From assembly GCF_001426435.1 (NCBI RefSeq), contig NZ_LMER01000001.1:368432-432431 (forward strand): a DNA stretch of 64,000 nucleotides, written 5' to 3'. Shown one piece after another: positions 54,231-61,310 of the stretch. Under the pieces are notes generated by a model, which saw nothing but the letters and a program-made list of their open reading frames with translations, searched no databases and was not told where the DNA came from. Each line of letters opens with the position of its first letter. The stretch's first letter is position 1. The translations under genes and the position numbers were made by a program. Source of the stretch: Angustibacter sp. Root456. GTDB lineage: Bacteria > Actinomycetota > Actinomycetes > Actinomycetales > Angustibacteraceae.

Positions 54231-55778
54231 CTACGGCTGCGTCGACACGTCGACCGACACGCTCTTGGCGTACGTGTACGAGTCGATCGCGCCCTGGATC
54301 GAGAACTCCCGGCCGATCCCGCTCTCCTTCGTGCCGCCGTACGACAGTCCCGGGTACTGGCCGCCCGCCCGGTTGACCTGCACCCAGCCCGCCTGGAGCC
54401 GGCCCGCCATCCGCAGGGCAGTGGCGACGTCCCGTGACCAGACGTAGCCGGCCAGCCCGTAGGAGCTCGCGTTGGCCTGCTCGACCACCTCGTCCTCCGA
54501 GTGCCAGGGGATCGCCACCATCACGGGGCCGAAGATCTCCTCGCACGCCGCCGCCGCCGTCGCGTCGAGGCCCGTGAGGATGGTCGGCTGCATGAACCAG
54601 CCACCCTGCTGGTGCGGCTCCCGTTGCGGCACACCTCCGGTGCGCGCGGTGGCGCCGTCCGCAAGGGCACTCGCGACGTACGAGACCACCCGGGCGTACT
54701 GCTTCTCGTTGATGATCGAGCCCATGTCCGTCGCGTCGTCGAGGGGATCGCCCACCACGAGCCTGCTGACGGCGTCGGCGACCCGCTGCAGGAACGACTC
54801 GAAGACCGACTCGTGGACGAAGAGCCTGGATCCGGCGGTGCAGGACTGACCCTGTCGGGTGAAGCGCATGCCGGCCACCACGCCGGCGGCCGTCCGGTCG
54901 TCGTCCGAGTCGGGAAACACGATGGCCGGGCTCTTGCCCCCGAGCTCGAGGGAGACCGGCAGGATCCGTTGCGCCGCAGTGGCCAGGACCGACCGACCCA
55001 CGGCGGTAGAACCGGTGAACGACAGCTTGTCGACGTCGGGGTCGCTCATCAGGGCGGCGCCGATCTCGGGGCCGAGGCCGGTGACGACGTTGAGCACCCC
55101 GGGTGGCAGATGCCGCTGCAGGATGGCCGTGACCTCCAGGACGACCAGCGACGCGTCCTCGGCCGGCTTCAGCACCATGGTGTTGCCCATGCTGAGGGCC
55201 ATCGCGATCTTCACCACCGACAGCTGCGCGGGCGCGTTCCACGGCACGACGGCCGCCACCACACCGAAGGGCTCGCGGATGGTGTAGGTCAGCACGTCGG
55301 GCAGGGCCGGCACGGTGACGCCCTGGGCCTGGTACGCGGCTCCTGCGAAGTAGCGCAGCAGGTCGATGACGCTCGCGATCTCGGGACGCGCCTGGGTGCG
55401 CAGTGCGTTGCCGGTCTCGCGCGACAGCAACCGCGCCAGCTCGTCCGCCCGCGCCTCGACGTCGTCGGCAGCCGCGAGGAACGCGGCCTCGCGCACCGCG
55501 GGACTCGCCGTCCGCCACGTCGCCAGCGCGCGTCGGGCGGCGAGCACGGCGCGGCGGGAGTCGGCGCCGGTGCCGCGCGGGAAGCGGCCGATCACGTGCC
55601 CGGTCGCCGGGCTGCGGCTCACCAGCCACTCCCCCGACTCGCTCGCAGTGAGGCCGCCGTCGACCTGCATCAGCCAACGCGCGACCTCCGCGACCTCCGG
55701 CGCCGGGAGGTCTCGCAGGTCAGCCCGCACCTCGACAACCAGCTCGGGACTGCTCTGCGAGAGGTCCGTCGCCGGCAT
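54231..55778 (-). CDS. NAD(P)-dependent aldehyde dehydrogenase
   Basis: The 515-residue ALDH has the catalytic Glu in SLELGGKSPAIVF, the catalytic Cys in RQGQSCTAGSRLFV and the cofactor loop SFTGSTAVGRSV. It looks like a hydrolytic aldehyde dehydrogenase rather than CoA-acylating IolA, because the IolA-type Cys context is missing. The start overlaps the NTF2-fold gene (TGATG). Its operator-like motif upstream ties it to the GntR set. Confidence 0.87.
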   Translation of the reverse strand: MPATDLSQSSPELVVEVRADLRDLPAPEVAEVARWLMQVDGGLTASESGEWLVSRSPATGHVIGRFPRGTGADSRRAVLAARRALATWRTASPAVREAAFLAAADDVEARADELARLLSRETGNALRTQARPEIASVIDLLRYFAGAAYQAQGVTVPALPDVLTYTIREPFGVVAAVVPWNAPAQLSVVKIAMALSMGNTMVLKPAEDASLVVLEVTAILQRHLPPGVLNVVTGLGPEIGAALMSDPDVDKLSFTGSTAVGRSVLATAAQRILPVSLELGGKSPAIVFPDSDDDRTAAGVVAGMRFTRQGQSCTAGSRLFVHESVFESFLQRVADAVSRLVVGDPLDDATDMGSIINEKQYARVVSYVASALADGATARTGGVPQREPHQQGGWFMQPTILTGLDATAAAACEEIFGPVMVAIPWHSEDEVVEQANASSYGLAGYVWSRDVATALRMAGRLQAGWVQVNRAGGQYPGLSYGGTKESGIGREFSIQGAIDSYTYAKSVSVDVSTQP

Positions 55779-56287
55779 CAGGCGCCTTCGCCGGAGACCG
55801 CCGACGGCTCGTCGAAGACGGTCACCTCGGCGCCGGGAGGGATGTTGTCGTGGTCGGCCGGTCCGCCTGCCTCTCGGATGATCTCGTAGGCGATCTCCTT
55901 GGCGATCTTGCCGTCGCGCATCTCGAACACGTGAGCCAGGCGCATGCTGACCCGGGTGCCGGCCGGGAACGGGAAGTTCGCCATGTGGTCGGCCACGTAG
56001 GTGGCTTCGTAGATGCAGTCGTCGAAGACGAACTCCTCGGTGGCGAAGCGGCGCAGGTGCGTGTGCTTGTGGATGACGAGGGAGTTGAAGATGTCGTGGT
56101 AGCCCGCGAGAGCGTCGTCCGCGTTGTCGAAGACGAGGCCCCGCCCCGGCCCCTCCCAGTAGACGTCATCGGTGTACAGGGCGATCGCGTGCTGGATCGT
56201 CTCCGGCGTCTCGTTGTGGAAGTGGGCCTCGACAGCCTCCAGGTTGCGCTGGATCACCTCTTCGCGAGTGAGCATCTGATCGGTCAC
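55778..56287 (-). CDS. SnoaL-like/NTF2-fold protein
   Basis: The 169-residue protein has an NTF2 pattern: HFHNETPETIQHAIALYTDDVYWEGPG split by a turn, a middle FNSLVIHKHTHLRRFA and final strands RVSMRLAHVFEMRDGKIAKE. GTG 56287 with GGAGG upstream is the start. It is translationally coupled to the aldehyde dehydrogenase. Several catabolic oxygenase and isomerase systems use such small folds, but no activity is clear here. Confidence 0.78.
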   Translation of the reverse strand: MTDQMLTREEVIQRNLEAVEAHFHNETPETIQHAIALYTDDVYWEGPGRGLVFDNADDALAGYHDIFNSLVIHKHTHLRRFATEEFVFDDCIYEATYVADHMANFPFPAGTRVSMRLAHVFEMRDGKIAKEIAYEIIREAGGPADHDNIPPGAEVTVFDEPSAVSGEGA

Positions 56288-56353
56288 GCCGTCCTCCAGG
56301 TCCGTACCGGCTGCGCCTGCCCCGCCAGGCTCGATGCACTACTCCACGTATCA

Positions 56354-56368
56354 TTGTATTCGTTATGC
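56354..56368 (+). promoter_or_regulatory. GntR-type operator candidate 3 (NTF2-ALDH operon)
   Basis: TTGTATTCGTTATGC matches 11 of 14 informative positions of GCATATTC-N-TTATGC. It lies about 67 bases upstream of the NTF2-fold start in a strikingly AT-rich spacer. Confidence 0.55.
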
Positions 56369-56390
56369 TTGATTGTCAACGGTGATCGCT

Positions 56391-57476
56391 TCATTCGAGC
56401 TCGTCGAGCACCACCGACCGACCGTCCTGCGCCGCCGACTGGTACGCGGCGGCCACGATCAGGGCGACGTCGAGGGCCGTCTGCGTGGTGACACCGCGAG
56501 GAGGCGCCCCGTGGATCGCCTCCACGAACTCCGCGAGCTCGCGGTCGAAGAACGTCCGGTTGCCCACCTGCGCGAGGTCACTGAAGCCCGACACGTCGCC
56601 GGTCCACGAGCTGACGAAGCTGCTCTCGCGCCAGTCGTGCCACCCCGGGGCCAGGCCATCGACCCCACCGAGGCTCAGCAGCCGGCTGCGCGCAGGCAGG
56701 ACGCCGAAGGTGAGCTGGCCGCCGTCGCCGTGCAGGGTCATCTCGGACGACTCGAACCACTCACCGTTGTCGTGGACGGTGAAGTCGAAGCTGGCGATCA
56801 TCGAGTCGTAGAGGAAGGTGAGGGCCGCGACGTCCTCCCGCGACGACGCGTCCGACCATCCAGGCAGCTTCTCCACTGTTGCCCGCACCGCCCGAGGCCG
56901 ACCCAGCAGGTCGATCATGAGGTGGATGACGTGGCACCCGATGACCCAGAGCGCGCCCCCCATGTCCGCCGCCTGGTTCAGGTGCGACGAGAGGTGCTCG
57001 CCGGACGAGCTCGCGCCGTGCGCTCGGGCCAGGCTCACCCGCCCGATCGGGTCGCGGTCGAGCACCGACCTCGCCCACTCCAGCGCCGGCGCGTAGTGGA
57101 AGTTGTACCCGACCCGCACCAGCGCGCCGTCCCGGCTGCCCAGGTCGTGCAGCCGGCGCAGGTCGGCCAGCGACCCACCACCGGGCTTCTCGACGAGCAC
57201 CGCCTTGCCCGCGGCCAGCGCGCGCTCGGCCAGCGACACCATGTCCTTGGACTTCGAGTGCACGAGCACGCCGTCCGCCCCGCTGGCCAGCAGCTCGTCC
57301 AGGCCGGCCGGCACGGTGCCGACCTCGGCGCAGAACGCCTCGAGCACCGCGTCGTCGGGATCCCAGGCGCCGACCACCTCGGCGCCGAGACCCCTCGCGC
57401 TCCTGAACCGGGCCGACGAGTGGGGGTGACTGACACCCACCATCGCCAGGGACGTGGTGTGGCTGCTGCCTGACAT
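56391..57476 (-). CDS. Gfo/Idh/MocA-family oxidoreductase
   Basis: The 361-residue dehydrogenase has MVGVSHPHSSARFRSA as a modified Rossmann start, VLVEKPGGGSLADL and VIGCHVIHLMIDLLGR with the likely catalytic His. It is the most divergent of the four paralogues. GGAGG precedes ATG 57476. The gene lies between iolC and the NTF2-ALDH unit on the same strand, probably co-transcribed with iolC. Confidence 0.84.
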   Translation of the reverse strand: MSGSSHTTSLAMVGVSHPHSSARFRSARGLGAEVVGAWDPDDAVLEAFCAEVGTVPAGLDELLASGADGVLVHSKSKDMVSLAERALAAGKAVLVEKPGGGSLADLRRLHDLGSRDGALVRVGYNFHYAPALEWARSVLDRDPIGRVSLARAHGASSSGEHLSSHLNQAADMGGALWVIGCHVIHLMIDLLGRPRAVRATVEKLPGWSDASSREDVAALTFLYDSMIASFDFTVHDNGEWFESSEMTLHGDGGQLTFGVLPARSRLLSLGGVDGLAPGWHDWRESSFVSSWTGDVSGFSDLAQVGNRTFFDRELAEFVEAIHGAPPRGVTTQTALDVALIVAAAYQSAAQDGRSVVLDELE

Positions 57477-57525
57477 GCGTCGCCTCCGCTCAGGGGACCA
57501 GGAAGGATGGGAACGACCGCGGCGG

Positions 57526-58560
57526 CTACTGGCGCTGAACGTATTCGCCGGTTGAACGGGGGGTCAACGACCGCGTCGAGAAGCGCGCCAACGCATCCGC
57601 TTGCACTGCCGACAGCCCGAGGTCCTGCGGTGACGGGAAGCCCTGCGAGCAGCCGGGCTGGCCCACGGTGTGGCCGGCTGCGAGCATCGCGAGCTGCACC
57701 GCCTCCAGCCAGGAGCAGCCGGCGAGGCGGGCGGCGACCAGTCCGCCGGTGGCGGAGTCTCCCCCGCCGACCGTGCACACCGGCTGCGCCGCAACGGCCG
57801 GGACGTCGACATCGTCCTGACCGGCCCGCATCAGCGTGGCGCCTCGCGGGCCACGCTTGAGCACCGTGACCGGCGCCTCCAACCGGCGGACGCGGTCCGT
57901 CAGCACGTCGGCCGCCGAGGCGGCGGCAGCGATGCCGAACAGCTCGGCGAACTCCTCCTCGGTGCCGATGACCAGGTCGGCACCGACGAGAGCCTGGGCG
58001 CCCGCGTCGGCGTACCTGGCCGACGACGCCCAGCTGTCAGGTCGCAGGTCGAGGTCCCACCACACGGCCACGCCGCGCTCGTGGGCTGACTGCGCGACGA
58101 GGCGGACGACATCCGGCGTGCTGCCCGCGGCGAGGGAGTCGAGCGAAAGCAGCACCACCTTGAGGGTGTCCCACGGCAGCGTCGACACGACCGCAGGCTC
58201 GAGCCAGGTGTCGGCAGCGCTCTGTCGGTAGAAGACCCGGTCGCCCTCGTCGGCCGAGAGCGTGGCCAGGAACGCCATCGAGGTCCGGCGACCCGCGACG
58301 CGGCTCACCCAGCGCACGTCGACCCCGGTCGCCTCGAGCTGGTCGTGCACCAGGTCGCCGACCTCGTCGTCGCCGACGGCGGTCAGCACCGCCGAGGGGA
58401 CTCCGAGACGGTGAGCAGCGATCGCGCTGTTGGTGGGGCTTCCGCCGACGGACGGCGCGAAGGAGCGAGCGGCCCGGATGCCACCGGCACCGGGCTCGGC
58501 GAACAGGTCGAGGTTGATCCGCCCGACCGTCAGCAGCGTCGGGCTGGGGTGATTGCGCAC
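57526..58560 (-). CDS. iolC: PfkB-family kinase, probable 5-dehydro-2-deoxygluconokinase
   Basis: The PfkB-fold kinase of about 344 residues has LLTVGRINLDLF, the substrate loop PSVGGSPTNSAIAAHRLG and the ATP/anion-hole region CTVGGGDSATGGLVAARL. The catalytic Asp is present, but the usual leading Asp of DTxGAGD is Cys. It would phosphorylate 2-deoxy-5-keto-gluconate for the aldolase. GTG 58560 is used; GTG 58587, nine codons further out, is also possible and would place the operator inside the gene. Confidence 0.78.
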   Translation of the reverse strand: MRNHPSPTLLTVGRINLDLFAEPGAGGIRAARSFAPSVGGSPTNSAIAAHRLGVPSAVLTAVGDDEVGDLVHDQLEATGVDVRWVSRVAGRRTSMAFLATLSADEGDRVFYRQSAADTWLEPAVVSTLPWDTLKVVLLSLDSLAAGSTPDVVRLVAQSAHERGVAVWWDLDLRPDSWASSARYADAGAQALVGADLVIGTEEEFAELFGIAAAASAADVLTDRVRRLEAPVTVLKRGPRGATLMRAGQDDVDVPAVAAQPVCTVGGGDSATGGLVAARLAGCSWLEAVQLAMLAAGHTVGQPGCSQGFPSPQDLGLSAVQADALARFSTRSLTPRSTGEYVQRQ

Positions 58561-58573
58561 ATAACCATTATGC
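58559..58573 (-). promoter_or_regulatory. GntR-type operator candidate 4 (iolC)
   Basis: On the minus strand this reads GCATAATGGTTATGT, 11 of 14 informative positions of the motif, with the inverted repeat CATAA-N3-TTATG. It abuts the favoured iolC start codon. Confidence 0.55.
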
Positions 58574-58623
58574 GAGTTCGGCGTCACCCTCGCTAGCCCC
58601 CTGGCGTTGCGTCGCCTGGTAAG

Positions 58624-58638
58624 ACATATTCATTACTT
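58624..58638 (+). promoter_or_regulatory. GntR-type operator candidate 5 (CoA-transferase)
   Basis: ACATATTCATTACTT matches 10 of 14 informative positions of the motif. It lies 26 bases upstream of the CoA-transferase start and 65 bases from candidate 4, in a gap shared by two divergent genes. Confidence 0.5.
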
Positions 58639-58663
58639 CCATTCGTCTCGGGAGGAGTCTTCG

Positions 58664-59854
58664 GTGACAGAGCCGTCTCCGGCCGGTCCGCTGGACGGCG
58701 TCGTGGTGGTCGACCTCTCCCGGGCACTGGCCGGCCCGCACGCGGCGATGATGCTCGGCGACATGGGGGCACGCGTCATCAAGGTGGAGTCCCCGACCGG
58801 AGACGAGTCGCGCAGCTGGGGACCGCCCTTCGTCGGGCCGGAGGACTCCCCCGTGTCGACGTACTTCCTGTGCGCCAACCGCAACAAGGAGTCGATCCAG
58901 CTCGACCTGAAGTCCCCGAGCGACCACGAGGCGCTCGAGGCGCTCGTGCAGCGGGCCGACGTGCTCATCGAGAACTTCCGGCCTGGCGTGATGGACCGGC
59001 TGGGGCTGTCGACCGGCCGGCTGCACGAGCTCAACCCGGGGCTCGTCGTGCTGTCGATCACCGGCTTCGGCCACGACGGGCCCGACGCGGATCGGCCGGG
59101 CTTCGACCAGATCGCCCAGGGCGAAGCCGGCCTGATGTCGCTGACCGGGGCGGCGGCCGGCGCCGCCACGAAGGTCGGCGTCCCGATCGCCGACCTCCTC
59201 GCCGGGATCCACGGTGCCTTCGGTGTGGCGAGCGCCCTGGTCGACCGCCAGCACAGCGGCAGGGGCACGGTCGTCCGGACGTCGCTGCTCGCCGGGCTCG
59301 TCGGCGTGCACGCCTACCAGGGCACGCGGTTCACCGTCGCCGGGCAGGTGCCTGAGCCGAGCGGCAACCACCATCCGTCGATCGCGCCCTACGGCGCGTT
59401 CCGGACGGCTGACGAGCTGCTGCAGATCGCCGTGGGCAACGACAGCCAGTGGCTCGCGCTGGCGCGGGTCGTCGGGGTCGATGCGCAGGACGCGCGCTAC
59501 GTCAGCAACGCCCTGCGCGTGGCGCACCGGACCGAGCTGCAGGACGAGCTCGAGGCAGCCCTCAGCCGCGAACCCGCGGCCACCTGGCTCGCTCGCCTGC
59601 GCTCGGCGGGCGTACCGGCCGGCCGGGTGCGCACGCTCGACCAGGTGTACGCGTGGGACCAGGTCGCGAGCCAGGGACTGCTGGTCGAGGTCGAGCACCC
59701 GGTGCTCGGTCGGGTCGACCTGCCGGGGCCGCCGCTGCGGTTGGAGGACGCCGACGGCCGCTCCACCGCGCGCGCAGCCCACCAGCCGCCGCCGATGCTC
59801 GGCGAGCACACGCAGGCCCTCCGCGAGTGGCTCGACGGCGACGTGGCCGGTTGA
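58664..59854 (+). CDS. Class III (CaiB/BaiF-type) CoA-transferase
   Basis: The 396-residue protein has VVVVDLSRALAGPHAAMMLG, GARVIKVESPTGDESR, LKSPSDHEAL and the catalytic Asp region GFDQIAQGEAGLMSLTG. Family members move CoA between carboxylates. GGAGGAG with seven-base spacing supports the GTG at 58664. It is divergent from iolC and followed by an MFS gene through a tandem repeat. It may make the CoA ester of the acid produced by the aldehyde dehydrogenase. Confidence 0.87.
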   Translation: MTEPSPAGPLDGVVVVDLSRALAGPHAAMMLGDMGARVIKVESPTGDESRSWGPPFVGPEDSPVSTYFLCANRNKESIQLDLKSPSDHEALEALVQRADVLIENFRPGVMDRLGLSTGRLHELNPGLVVLSITGFGHDGPDADRPGFDQIAQGEAGLMSLTGAAAGAATKVGVPIADLLAGIHGAFGVASALVDRQHSGRGTVVRTSLLAGLVGVHAYQGTRFTVAGQVPEPSGNHHPSIAPYGAFRTADELLQIAVGNDSQWLALARVVGVDAQDARYVSNALRVAHRTELQDELEAALSREPAATWLARLRSAGVPAGRVRTLDQVYAWDQVASQGLLVEVEHPVLGRVDLPGPPLRLEDADGRSTARAAHQPPPMLGEHTQALREWLDGDVAG

Positions 59855-59899
59855 GACGTGGCCGGTTGAGACGTGGCCGGTTGAGACGTGGCCGGTTGA
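59840..59899 (+). repeat. Four perfect tandem copies of a 15-bp unit at a gene junction
   Basis: GACGTGGCCGGTTGA occurs four times head to tail (59840, 59855, 59870, 59885). The first copy encodes the last four codons and TGA of the CoA-transferase; the last holds the likely TTG start of the MFS gene. Each copy contains TTGA, a possible stop-start coupling unit. Confidence 0.95.
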
Positions 59900-61059
59900 C
59901 CAGCCTGCCGTGGCCCTTCCTCGGCGCCGCCGGGGCCGCCGTCTTCGCTGCCATCACCACCGAGGTGCTGCCGGTCAGCCTGCTGCCCCAGATCAGCCGC
60001 ACCTTCGGCAGCAGCGAGTCGGTGGGCGGCCTCCTGGTGTTCGCCTACGCCGTCGTCGTGGCCGTCACCTGCATCCCGCTGACCGCGCTGTCGATGCGCT
60101 GGAGCCGGCGTCGGGTGCTGGCCGTCGCGCTGGCCGGACTGTCGCTGAGCAGCATCGGGTTCGCCCTCGCCGGACGCTACGAGGTCGCGCTCGCGGCCCG
60201 CTTCGTCGGCGGCCTGGCTCACGCCGCCTTCTTCTCCGTCGTCTTCGCCGCGACCGCGGCTGCCGTGCCGCCGCAGCTCGTCGGACGTGCGGTCGCCGTG
60301 ATCAGCGCCGGCAACGCGCTCGGGGTGGCGCTCGGCATACCCGTCGGGACGGCGGTGGGCGCGGTCGTCGGCTGGCGCTGGGTCTTCGGGTTCGTCGGCC
60401 TCGCCCTCGCCCTGCTCGCGGTCATCGTGAGCGTCGTCATGCCCGCGACGCCCCCGCCCGCCCACCAGGGGCACGAGCCGGTGCTCACCGCCGTCCGGGG
60501 CCGCGCCATCCTCCGGGTCGGGGCCCTGGTGGCGCTGCTCATGCTGGGCCACTACACCGCCTACACCTACGTGAGCGTGTTGATGGCGGACGCCGGGCTG
60601 GGGCCCCTCGCGCTCAGCGCCGCCCTGTTCGGCTACGGCGTCGCCGGGGTGGCCGGCGTCCTGGTGGCGGCCGCCACAGCCGACCGGCACCTCACCGGCA
60701 CCCTGCGCACAGCAGGCGTGCTGGTCGTCGTGGCCCTGCTCGGCCTCTGGGCCCTCGGAGCCTCGCCGCTCGTCGGCGCGGCCGCACTGGTGGTGTGGGG
60801 ACTCGGGTTCGGCGCGCTGCCGACGGTGGTCCAGACCCTGGCCCTGCGCAGCGCGCCGACGGCACCCGACGCCGGTTCCGCCGTCGTCAACTCCGCGTTC
60901 AACGTCGGCATCGCCGGGGGCGCCCTGGTGGGCGCGCAGCTGCTGGCGACCTGGGGCTCTCGCGGCGTCGCTCTCACCGCCGGGCTGCTCGTGGCCGGGT
61001 CGGTGCTGACGCTCTTCGGCGCCCGGCCGCCTGGACAGCGTGCGCACGCCGAGACATGA
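59896..61059 (+). CDS. Major facilitator superfamily transporter
   Basis: The 387-residue membrane protein has 12 hydrophobic segments and MFS features: RWSRRRVLAVALAG in the first cytoplasmic loop and GRYEVALAARFVGGLAHAAF further on. It resembles the Bcr/AraJ-type drug/sugar exporters. The only in-frame starts near the N-terminus are TTG codons at 59851, 59866, 59881 and 59896, one per repeat; 59896 gives the most natural N-terminus. It is coupled to the CoA-transferase gene. Confidence 0.83.
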   Translation: MTSLPWPFLGAAGAAVFAAITTEVLPVSLLPQISRTFGSSESVGGLLVFAYAVVVAVTCIPLTALSMRWSRRRVLAVALAGLSLSSIGFALAGRYEVALAARFVGGLAHAAFFSVVFAATAAAVPPQLVGRAVAVISAGNALGVALGIPVGTAVGAVVGWRWVFGFVGLALALLAVIVSVVMPATPPPAHQGHEPVLTAVRGRAILRVGALVALLMLGHYTAYTYVSVLMADAGLGPLALSAALFGYGVAGVAGVLVAAATADRHLTGTLRTAGVLVVVALLGLWALGASPLVGAAALVVWGLGFGALPTVVQTLALRSAPTAPDAGSAVVNSAFNVGIAGGALVGAQLLATWGSRGVALTAGLLVAGSVLTLFGARPPGQRAHAET

Positions 61060-61094
61060 CGAACGGCCCTCACAGTCGCTGTGAGGGCCGTTCG
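61060..61094. terminator. Strong hairpin terminator between MFS gene and tRNA
   Basis: CGAACGGCCCTCACAG (61060-61075) and its exact 16-base complement (61079-61094) flank a three-base loop. It starts right after the MFS stop and ends five bases from the tRNA 3' end, so it can stop transcripts from both sides. Confidence 0.88.
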
Positions 61095-61098
61095 TCGG

Positions 61099-61175
61099 TG
61101 GTAGCGGGGGCAGGATTTGAACCTGCGACCTCTGGGTTATGAGCCCAGCGAGCTACCGAGCTGCTCCACCCCGCG
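61099..61175 (-). tRNA. tRNA-Met, initiator type (anticodon CAT)
   Basis: The minus strand begins CGCGGGGTGGAGCAGCTCGG and folds into a full cloverleaf. It has an anticodon stem CTGGG/CCCAG with three G-C pairs next to loop CTCATAA, a GGTTCAAAT T-loop and an encoded CCA end. The unpaired 1:72 position (C1 with T72) and the GGG/CCC anticodon stem are the marks of the initiator tRNA. The total length is 77 bases. Confidence 0.95.
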
Positions 61176-61310
61176 CCGTCAGCCTCGCGGCCGAACTTCC
61201 TCTAGGTTACGACACTCCGGCGAGAGCGCCAAATCCGGCCCGACGTGCGGTGATGGGCGCGGCGGAGTGGTCGCGATCGCGACCGCCCCGCCGCACCTAC
61301 GACCGCACGC

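Noticed and set aside
54231..55778. The aldehyde dehydrogenase as IolA (CoA-acylating malonic semialdehyde dehydrogenase)
   Set aside because: The Cys context GQSCTAGSRLFV and the overall layout are those of hydrolytic ALDHs, so the iolA name would be unsupported.
61099..61175. The tRNA-Met gene as an integration site of a mobile element
   Set aside because: No integrase, no direct repeat of the tRNA end and no foreign-looking DNA next to it in the window.
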